This document shows positions 1-4,924 of a stretch of DNA of 12,793 bases, piece by piece; positions within the stretch are counted from its first letter, which is position 1, and every line of letters begins with the position of its first letter. The notes beneath the pieces are model-generated. The model was given only the letters and a program-made list of their open reading frames with translations, had not been told where the DNA came from and searched no databases. The DNA is taken from NCBI GenBank assembly GCA_964439815.1, contig CAYTPO010000069.1, forward strand, positions 1-12,793, read 5' to 3'. This stretch comes from JALSHZ01 sp964439815. GTDB taxonomy: Bacteria > Pseudomonadota > Gammaproteobacteria > UWMA-0217. The position numbers and the translations under genes were made by a program.

Positions 1-927
1 GAAACCTACGATGTGATCGTCGAGCCGAGCAGTGAACAGGCCTACACCCTCTTTGCCCAGGCCATCGATCGCACTGGTTATGCACGCGGTACGTTGACGC
101 CGGATCCCGCCATGCAGGCAGAGGTACCTGAGATGGACCCGGCACCGATTCTGGGGCATGGCGACATGGGGATGGATATGTCGATGATGGGTCATGACAT
201 GAGCAAGATGGGCGGTGGTATGGATCACGCTGCCATGGGGCATGACATGGGCAAGATAGGCGGTGGTATGGATCACGCTGCCATGGGTCATGACATGAGC
301 AAGATGGACGGTGGCATGGACCATGCCGCCATGGGCCACGACATGGGCGGCATGGCAAAGGCTGGTCAACCTGCCATTGGCAGTGGTGCAACCGGTTATG
401 GTAGCGCCCAGCCCATCGTCCATGCACGTTCCGAGTTTGGACCCCACGTAGATATGCGGGCAGATGGCGCCAAGTACCATCTCTCGGATCCCGGCATCGG
501 TTTGCGCAACAATGGCCGCAAGGTGTTGACCTATGCCGATCTGCACAACCTGCACAAGACGCCCGACCCACGAGACCCCGGGCGGGAAATCAATCTCCAT
601 CTGACAGGCAACATGAGCCGCTACATGTGGTCCATGAACGGGATCAAGTTTGCCGATGCCGAGCCATTGCGACTCAAGTATGGCGAGCGTGTCCGTATCA
701 ATCTGCTCAATGACACCATGATGAATCACCCGATTCACCTGCATGGCATGTGGAGCGACCTGGAAACGGGTGATCCCGATTACATCCCCCGCAAGCACAC
801 CGTCATCGTCCAGCCCGGCGCCCGCATCAGCTATCTGGTGACAGCCGATGCCATGGGGGGGTGGGCCTATCACTGTCATTTGCTTTATCACATGGCTGGC
901 ATGTTCCGCCACGTGGTTGTTGCCTGA
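1..927 (+). CDS. copA: CopA/PcoA-type multicopper oxidase, C-terminal part (5' end outside window)
   Basis: Periplasmic copper-resistance multicopper oxidase that oxidises Cu(I) and binds copper through Met/His-rich segments. The reading frame is open from base 1 and begins ETYDVIVEP, a CopA-typical stretch, so the true start lies upstream. The 308 visible codons carry a Met/His-rich region (about codons 47-118) with a tandem MGHDMSKMGGGMDHAA-type repeat, then a C-terminal cupredoxin domain. Copper ligands are visible as HPIHLHG (codons 243-249) and HCHLLYH (291-297). After the last His the axial Met comes at +4 (HMAGM) rather than the usual +5 of multicopper oxidases. copB follows 11 bp after the stop codon, so the two are probably cotranscribed. 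The family call is firm; activity with the shortened axial loop is not certain. The symbol follows Pseudomonas/pco usage and is not the ATPase. Confidence 0.95.
   Translation, partial: ETYDVIVEPSSEQAYTLFAQAIDRTGYARGTLTPDPAMQAEVPEMDPAPILGHGDMGMDMSMMGHDMSKMGGGMDHAAMGHDMGKIGGGMDHAAMGHDMSKMDGGMDHAAMGHDMGGMAKAGQPAIGSGATGYGSAQPIVHARSEFGPHVDMRADGAKYHLSDPGIGLRNNGRKVLTYADLHNLHKTPDPRDPGREINLHLTGNMSRYMWSMNGIKFADAEPLRLKYGERVRINLLNDTMMNHPIHLHGMWSDLETGDPDYIPRKHTVIVQPGARISYLVTADAMGGWAYHCHLLYHMAGMFRHVVVA
187..354 (+). repeat. 48-bp tandem repeat coding a Met/His-rich copper-binding array
   Basis: Three 48-bp units (187-234, 235-282, 283-330) plus a half unit (331-354), all in frame inside the CopA-type oxidase. 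Each unit encodes MGHDM[SG]K[MI][GD]GGMDHAA. Units differ by a few substitutions, including Met to Ile in unit 2 and Gly to Asp in unit 3. Met and His side chains are arranged as in the Met-rich motifs of CopA proteins, which bind copper. Confidence 0.9.
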
Positions 928-938
928 GGAGAGAGAAG

Positions 939-1643
939 ATGAAAAAGACAATGATTGCACTGGCAATGACGACCACCCTGACAGCCCCGGCCTTTGCAGG
1001 CATGGGGGACGATCCGGTACTCGTCAAGGTCATGATCGACCAGCTGGAAATACGGAGCACTGATGGAGCTGATCCGCTGGTAATGGAGGCCGACGCCTGG
1101 ATTGGCAAGGATCTGACCAAGGCATGGTTCAAGGCAGATGTGGAGCGAGTCGATGGCGAAACCGAGCAGGCCGAGATACAGGCCCGCTACAGCAGAGCCG
1201 TTGCACCCTACTGGGATTTCCAGGTGGGCCTGCGCCACGATCTGGAGCCCGACGATGAAACCCGTGACTGGTTGGCGCTGGGATTTCGTGGCCTTGCGCC
1301 GTATTTCTTCGATATCGACGCCGCCCTCTATGTGGGGGAGAACGGCAGAACCCAGCTCAGTTTCGATACCGAATATGAGGTGATGCTGACACAGCGCGTG
1401 GTCTTGTCGCCGGAGTTGCAGGTCAACTTCAATGGCAAGAGTGATCCCGTGCTGGGTCTGGGGTCCGGCCTCTCCAATATGGAGGTTGGGTTGCGCCTGC
1501 GATACGAAATCAAGCGGGAATTCGCCCCCTATATTGGTGTGAACTGGGAAAGCACCTTCGGGGAAACAGCGGATTTTGCCAAAGCGGAAGGAGACGACAG
1601 TAGCGACACCCAGTTTGTAGCGGGTATACGCGCCTGGTTCTGA
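939..1643 (+). CDS. copB: CopB outer-membrane copper resistance protein
   Basis: Outer-membrane beta-barrel of the CopB/PcoB family, usually encoded directly downstream of CopA and needed for full copper resistance; its exact role is unsettled. The start at 939 follows a purine-rich GAGGAGAGAGAAG and gives a clean Sec signal (MKKTMIALAMTTTLTAPAFA, residues 1-20). The mature part alternates hydrophobic and polar residues, with aromatic pairs typical of barrel strands (YWDFQVGLRHDLEP, GLAPYFFDIDAALYVGENG, LRLRYEIKREFAPYIGVNWE), and ends in Phe as barrel proteins do. At 234 aa it is short for the family: the Met/His-rich N-terminal extension of many CopB proteins is missing, so the metal-binding load may rest on the CopA repeat. 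It is 11 bp from copA. Confidence 0.93.
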   Translation: MKKTMIALAMTTTLTAPAFAGMGDDPVLVKVMIDQLEIRSTDGADPLVMEADAWIGKDLTKAWFKADVERVDGETEQAEIQARYSRAVAPYWDFQVGLRHDLEPDDETRDWLALGFRGLAPYFFDIDAALYVGENGRTQLSFDTEYEVMLTQRVVLSPELQVNFNGKSDPVLGLGSGLSNMEVGLRLRYEIKREFAPYIGVNWESTFGETADFAKAEGDDSSDTQFVAGIRAWF

Positions 1644-1656
1644 AACAAGGTGCCTG

Positions 1657-1676
1657 CCCCGCCATTCACGGTGGGG
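1657..1676 (+). other. Small stem-loop between copB and the cytochrome gene
   Basis: CCCCGCC (1657-1663) can pair with GGTGGGG (1670-1676) with one G-U pair, over a 6-nt loop. No T-run follows, so it is unlikely to be an intrinsic terminator. It may separate or stabilise the copB part of the transcript. Confidence 0.35.
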
Positions 1677-1699
1677 TGGGGTACCGGGAGATTCATAAG

Positions 1700-2191
1700 A
1701 TGAAAAAATTGATTGTACTTTCACTGGTCTCTGTAACGGCACTGCTGCTCGCAGGCTGCGAAGATGCCAAGTCCGGTGCCGATGATAAGACATCGGCCCA
1801 ACAACCCGGTTTCAAGCAGATGCGCTGGTACAGCCCCGACCAGGTTGCGCGAGGCAAGGTGTTGTTTGCTGAAAACTGCGCCAGCTGCCACAAGGCGGAT
1901 GCTTCCGGAAGTACCAACTGGCGACAGGCCGATGCCAACGGAAAGTTCCCGCCGCCGCCACTGAATGGGACGGCCCACGCCTGGCATCACCCGTTATCCA
2001 TGTTGCGACGAACCGTTCGCTCGGGGGGGGTGGCCATTGGTGGTTCCATGCCGGGGTTTGGCGACAAGCTCGATGCCGCGCAAACCGATGATGTGATTGC
2101 CTGGGTTCAGTCGCAATGGAGTGATGACATATACGGCCGCTGGGCGAAAAGAAATGCACAGGCGGCGATGCGCAAGGGGGTTGGGCGATGA
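1700..2191 (+). CDS. Lipoprotein c-type cytochrome (monoheme)
   Basis: A monoheme cytochrome c anchored by lipid in the envelope. The start at 1700 gives a lipoprotein signal ending LLLAGC, with Cys20 as the lipidation site. The heme-attachment motif is CASCH (60-64) and a probable axial Met is in GSMPGFGDKL (Met117), the class I cytochrome arrangement. At 163 aa it is one domain with a short linker. The stop codon overlaps the DUF411 start as ATGA (2188-2191), implying translational coupling. Sitting between copB and a DUF411/CopG gene, it likely moves electrons to or from a periplasmic copper-redox partner. That role is inference; the cytochrome call itself is firm. The leaderless alternative 24 bp upstream would spoil the signal. 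Confidence 0.93.
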   Translation: MKKLIVLSLVSVTALLLAGCEDAKSGADDKTSAQQPGFKQMRWYSPDQVARGKVLFAENCASCHKADASGSTNWRQADANGKFPPPPLNGTAHAWHHPLSMLRRTVRSGGVAIGGSMPGFGDKLDAAQTDDVIAWVQSQWSDDIYGRWAKRNAQAAMRKGVGR

Positions 2192-2673
2192 AAGCAAACA
2201 AGCAGGGAAAAAAAGCCTGGCCACTTGGAAAGATGGGGGTAATTTTCATCGTTGCTGTTGTCCTGGTTGCTGCCATGACTGCATTTGTGCAACGTAAATC
2301 GGCAGTGGCAGACATTGTTGTCTACAAGAGCCCTACCTGCGGATGTTGCAGGAAATGGGTCGAACATCTTGAGGATAATGGGTTTTCGGTAGCGGTATAC
2401 AACCGCAATGACATGAGCCAGATAAAGGAGACCATGGGTATTCCGCGAGATATGGAAGCCTGTCATACCGCGAAGATCGGAAATTATGTCATCGAAGGTC
2501 ATGTCCCTGCGGATGCCATAGCCCGTCTTGTATGGGAGCAGCCTGAAATCAAGGGGTTGGCGGTGCCGGGAATGCCGATGGGATCGCCCGGTATGGAAGG
2601 CCAGATCAGCGAAAACTATGACGTACTGGCCATGCAGAAGGATGGTCAGTCTACGATTTATGAAAGTTATTAG
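2188..2673 (+). CDS. copG: DUF411 / CopG-type copper resistance protein
   Basis: Periplasmic, membrane-tethered protein of the DUF411 family (161 aa). Members named CopG have a thioredoxin-like fold, bind copper through conserved Cys residues and are thought to handle copper redox state. Visible here: an N-terminal membrane segment (about residues 16-34), SPTCGCC (Cys51, Cys53, Cys54), ACH (Cys92, His93), EGHVPAD (103-109) and a Met-rich GLAVPGMPMGSPGME (123-137), all family hallmarks. The start overlaps the cytochrome stop by 4 bp. The stop TAG (2671-2673) is immediately followed by, and partly shared with, a repeat element (2671-2723). The name copG is used in the copper-resistance sense, not the plasmid repressor. 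Confidence 0.92.
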   Translation: MKANKQGKKAWPLGKMGVIFIVAVVLVAAMTAFVQRKSAVADIVVYKSPTCGCCRKWVEHLEDNGFSVAVYNRNDMSQIKETMGIPRDMEACHTAKIGNYVIEGHVPADAIARLVWEQPEIKGLAVPGMPMGSPGMEGQISENYDVLAMQKDGQSTIYESY

Positions 2674-2723
2674 GTAACTACTCAGCTCACTTCTTATGTG
2701 AACTACTCGTTGAGTAGTTACGG
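2671..2723 (+). repeat. Dispersed inverted-repeat element, copy A
   Basis: GTAACTACTC (2674-2683) is a perfect inverted repeat of GAGTAGTTAC (2712-2721). A nested perfect hairpin AACTACTC-GTT-GAGTAGTT lies at 2701-2719. The 29-bp core 2693-2721 matches the reverse complement of 7440-7468 at all but two positions. The element begins right at the DUF411 stop codon; TAGGTAACT also occurs at the ATPase stop (7402-7410). This looks like a REP/MITE-type extragenic repeat. Confidence 0.75.
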
Positions 2724-2773
2724 TTATCAGGGTGCTACTTTTTGCGTAACTGCATTATTGAATGGAGAAGAAA

Positions 2774-3244
2774 ATGTTGAAGAAAAAATCGGTTTCAAAG
2801 GTTGGGTCGGTCATGTTGCTGATGCTGTTTTCGGGTATTTCCACCGTGCAGGCGCATTCGCCACCGGCACAAGCCAGAGTCTATTTTATTGGTCTGGAAG
2901 ATGGTGCGGTGGTGCAGAACCCGGTCAAGGTGAAATTCGGTATCGAGGGTTTTGGTATTACGCCGGCAGGTACGACCGGGAAAATACGGCATACGGCTGG
3001 GCATCACCACTTGTTGCTGGACCTGGACAAGGTGCCTGATCTGGATGAGCCCATTCCCGAAGATGCAAACCATCTGCATTTTGATGCTGGAGAGACAGAG
3101 GCGGCGCTCACGCTGGAACCCGGAAAGCACACGCTGCAATTGTTGCTGGGGGATGAATCACATGAGCCACAGGATCCGCCGTTGATTTCCAGGAAAATCA
3201 CGATTGTCGTCGAACCATCACCCCTGCGCAAGACCGGCTATTAA
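2774..3244 (+). CDS. DUF4399 periplasmic protein
   Basis: A 156-aa exported protein of the DUF4399 family, whose molecular function is not established. The ATG at 2774 is preferred over 2762 because GGAG (2764-2767) sits 6 nt before it. It has a Sec signal ending at VQA (residue 27). The mature part shows family features: RVYFIGLEDGAVVQNPVKV, GHHHLLLDL, HLHFDAGETEA, and LEPGKHTLQLLLGDESH, with a His cluster that could bind metal. It looks like a single beta-sandwich domain. It lies 30 bp before the DUF302 gene and downstream of repeat copy A. Its steady presence among copper genes here suggests a periplasmic copper-binding or protective role; that is inference. Confidence 0.85.
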   Translation: MLKKKSVSKVGSVMLLMLFSGISTVQAHSPPAQARVYFIGLEDGAVVQNPVKVKFGIEGFGITPAGTTGKIRHTAGHHHLLLDLDKVPDLDEPIPEDANHLHFDAGETEAALTLEPGKHTLQLLLGDESHEPQDPPLISRKITIVVEPSPLRKTGY

Positions 3245-3274
3245 TTTTATCGTTTATTGAAAGGAGAAAGTGCT

Positions 3275-3673
3275 ATGTACAGTTTTTCAATCAGTTTGTC
3301 TGGAGATATGGACAGCGTGGAGCAGAAAGTCGTTGCGGCGCTGAAGGAGGAAGGCTTTGGCGTGCTGACGGAAATCGATGTGCAAGCCACGCTGAAAAAG
3401 AAACTGGGTATCGACAAGCGGCCCTACAAGATTCTTGGTGCCTGTAATCCCACGCTCGCCAATCAGGCACTGGAGGCGGAACCGGATATCGGATTGCTGC
3501 TGCCCTGCAATGTTGTCATTCGCGAAGAGGAAAATGGTGATATGACCGTTGCCTTCATGGATCCGGAGGCCGTATTGACCCTGGTCGATCGTGATGATGT
3601 GGCCGTGCTGGCCAGGGAGGTGAGGGAACGTCTTGAGCGAGTTGCCGCGACTGTTTCGGCTACTGGAGAATAA
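3275..3673 (+). CDS. DUF302 family cytoplasmic protein
   Basis: A 132-aa protein with a DUF302 domain, function unknown. The ATG at 3275 has a strong AAGGAG (3261-3266) 8 nt upstream; a TTG start at 3257 would overlap that site and is rejected. There is no signal peptide. Family motifs are visible: KKLGIDKRPYKILGACNP (with a conserved Cys), ALEAEPDIGLLLPCNVVIRE (second Cys) and VAFMDPEAVL. The two conserved Cys residues (in GACNP and LPCNV) are about 26 residues apart and could bind metal. It follows the DUF4399 gene by 30 bp and probably shares its transcript. What it does with copper, if anything, is not known. Confidence 0.88.
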   Translation: MYSFSISLSGDMDSVEQKVVAALKEEGFGVLTEIDVQATLKKKLGIDKRPYKILGACNPTLANQALEAEPDIGLLLPCNVVIREEENGDMTVAFMDPEAVLTLVDRDDVAVLAREVRERLERVAATVSATGE

Positions 3674-3938
3674 ACCACGTCGTATTCAAGGTGGCGGCTA
3701 AAGCCTGTGATAAGCAAATGAAAACCATGACAAACCCTTGACAGTCCCGTTTCATCCAAATGGTGAGAGGCTTCAGCCTATCACGGCCCTGGCTTGTTCT
3801 GGCACGCCTGCGCTTGCTCTTCACTCAAGTTGTAGCGATTGCTACAAATTTCGCTCCAGAGCAGCGCCCAGACGCACCAGTCCAGCGCCAGGATCCACGA
3901 TCCACCATGAATAAGACGGGTAAACAGGAAATAAAAGC
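3674..3938. other. Non-coding region upstream of the MerR-type promoter
   Basis: No convincing gene. It holds a perfect hairpin TTGTAGC-GATT-GCTACAA (3830-3847), a lone TTGACA at 3738-3743 without a good -10, and a 20-bp stretch (3898-3917) whose reverse complement recurs at 10172-10191. No clear intrinsic terminator is seen after the DUF302 gene. Confidence 0.6.
3898..3917. repeat. 20-bp dispersed repeat, copy 1 (inverted relative to 10172-10191)
   Basis: Exact reverse complement of 10172-10191, with weaker similarity extending about 5-10 bp on each side (allowing one-base gaps). Both copies are intergenic. It is probably part of a degraded extragenic repeat. Confidence 0.7.
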
Positions 3939-3970
3939 TTGACCTGTGTGTTACACACAGCTTTTAAACT
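3939..3970 (+). promoter_or_regulatory. MerR-family-type promoter/operator of the Met-rich protein-merR-ATPase operon
   Basis: A -35 TTGACC (3939-3944) and a -10 best read as TAAACT (3965-3970) are separated by 20 bp, or 18-19 bp with neighbouring readings. Most of the spacer is the perfect dyad CTGTGTG-TTA-CACACAG (3944-3960). An overlong spacer filled by a dyad is the hallmark of MerR-family activated promoters, and a MerR gene lies 500 bp downstream. The dyad sequence differs from the classical CueR box (CCTTCC...GGAAGG). Confidence 0.75.
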
Positions 3971-3993
3971 GGCTTTATTGATTGGAAGCCAGT
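3968..3993 (+). promoter_or_regulatory. Dyad at the expected transcription start / 5' UTR stem
   Basis: ACTGGCTT (3968-3975) and AAGCCAGT (3986-3993) form a perfect 8-bp inverted repeat with a 10-nt gap. It overlaps the end of the -10 and the expected transcription start. It could be a second operator, or a 5' UTR hairpin if transcription starts near its left arm. The ribosome binding site GAGGAAG (4011-4017) lies free downstream. Confidence 0.45.
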
Positions 3994-4023
3994 CAATTAC
4001 ATTAACCAAAGAGGAAGATAACC

Positions 4024-4344
4024 ATGAATACCAAAAGCAAGACGTTATTGGCAGGAATTGTTGCAACCAGCCTGCTGGTCCCTGTATTTGCCGATAGTGA
4101 AGGCACGCATGATGAGCCTATGCGACCGGCCAACGGCATGAACATGCCGGGGCAGGGCATGATGATGAATGGCCCTCAGGGCGGGATGCCGATGATGAGA
4201 GGCCGGCAGGGTGGTATGCCACCAATGATGCAGATGATGCAGCAAAAACAGGCAATGATGCAGCAGCATATGCAAGTCGTGGAAGGGAGGCTGGCCAATA
4301 TCGAGGCCTTGCTGAAAGAGCTCGTTTCCCTGCAAAAACGCTAG
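4024..4344 (+). CDS. Small exported Met-rich protein
   Basis: A 106-aa periplasmic protein, not assigned to a named family. It has a Sec signal (residues 1-23, ending VFA), then a Met/Gly/Gln-rich stretch (about 35-80) packed with MNMPGQGMMM, GMPMMRG and MPPMMQMMQQ motifs, and a C-terminal amphipathic helix (VVEGRLANIEALLKELVSLQ) that could form a coiled coil. Met clusters of this kind bind Cu(I) in the oxidising periplasm. The gene is the first behind the MerR-type promoter and has GAGGAAG 6 nt before its ATG, so it is likely made early on copper exposure as a copper sponge or chaperone. It plays a part like that suggested for PcoE, but shows no clear sequence match to it that I can see. Confidence 0.85.
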   Translation: MNTKSKTLLAGIVATSLLVPVFADSEGTHDEPMRPANGMNMPGQGMMMNGPQGGMPMMRGRQGGMPPMMQMMQQKQAMMQQHMQVVEGRLANIEALLKELVSLQKR

Positions 4345-4352
4345 TTGCGCTA

Positions 4353-4442
4353 CTCGGACGCAGAAGTGGGTTGGGTAATGGGGCTAGGAGGCTGTCCGAG
4401 AACCCCGCCCAACCTGCGCGTCTACTCCCCGGTACTTCGGGG
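4353..4442 (+). other. Structured intercistronic region before merR
   Basis: Several competing stems are visible. CTCGGAC (4353-4359) pairs perfectly with GTCCGAG (4394-4400). Alternatively GGACGC (4356-4361) with GCGTCT (4418-4423), GGTTGGG (4369-4375) with CCCAACC (4408-4414), and GGGG (4380-4383) with CCCC (4403-4406) build one long hairpin. A separate stem CCCCG/CGGGG sits at 4427-4442. No T-run follows. It could be a REP-like repeat or an mRNA segment limiting read-through; 4407-4417 recurs at 10126-10136. Confidence 0.5.
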
Positions 4443-4474
4443 CTGCCAATAAATGCTATTACCAGGAATAAACC

Positions 4475-4924
4475 ATGCTGACCGTTAATGAACTCGCATT
4501 GCAAAGTGCTGTACCGGCTCACGTCGTACGTTATTACATCAGGATTGGTCTTGTTCAGGCTGAAAGCCAGCAGGAAAACGGTTATCGACTGTTTACAAAA
4601 AAGAATGTCAGCCGAATCCGTTTTATTCGCATGGCGAAGCATCTTGGTTTTACGCTCAACGAAATCAAGCAGATTATCTCTCATGCCGTCGAGGGTGAAT
4701 CACCTTGTGAAGACGTGCGAGCGATCATCGAACTTCGGATCGAGGAAAATCGCGTCAAGATCGAGGAGATGCTGGCATTGCAGCAGAGAATGGAGGCTGC
4801 ACTGACTCAGTGGCAGGCCATGCCTGATGGGGTACCCGATGGTGACAGTGTCTGCCATCTGATTGAGTTGGCAGAAAACGAAAATACGCTGCTGCATGGA
4901 TCGATGAAAGCAGCAGGAGAATGA
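4475..4924 (+). CDS. MerR-family metal-responsive regulator
   Basis: A 149-aa MerR-family activator of metal-resistance promoters. It has an N-terminal winged HTH (VNELALQSAVPAHVVRYYIR...NGYRLF, residues 4-40), a RFIRMAKHLGFTLNEIKQII segment (49-68), a long dimerisation helix (79-113) and a C-terminal metal loop (MPDGVPDGDSVCHLIE, 116-131). Cys78 (GESPCEDVR) heads the dimer helix where CueR has Ser77 and divalent sensors ZntR/MerR have Cys. Cys127 and His128 lie in the loop; the middle Cys of ZntR/MerR is absent. AGGA (4464-4467) sits 7 nt before the ATG. The stop overlaps the ATPase start (ATGA, 4921-4924), so regulator and pump are coupled. By context it responds to copper, but the residues leave the effector open. 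Confidence 0.9.
   Translation: MLTVNELALQSAVPAHVVRYYIRIGLVQAESQQENGYRLFTKKNVSRIRFIRMAKHLGFTLNEIKQIISHAVEGESPCEDVRAIIELRIEENRVKIEEMLALQQRMEAALTQWQAMPDGVPDGDSVCHLIELAENENTLLHGSMKAAGE

Noticed and set aside
187..354. Possible CRISPR array
   Set aside because: The repeat is tandem without spacers, stays in frame and codes Met/His-rich protein.
888..1793. 301-codon open frame on the minus strand
   Set aside because: It lies wholly antisense to copB and the cytochrome start, both of which have signal peptides and family motifs; its protein shows no recognisable domain.
3738..3743. Consensus -35 TTGACA
   Set aside because: No acceptable -10 follows at 16-18 bp and no gene starts nearby on that strand.
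4391..4402. GCTGTCCGAGAA resembling an insertion-sequence end
   Set aside because: No matching second end or transposase fragment is seen nearby.
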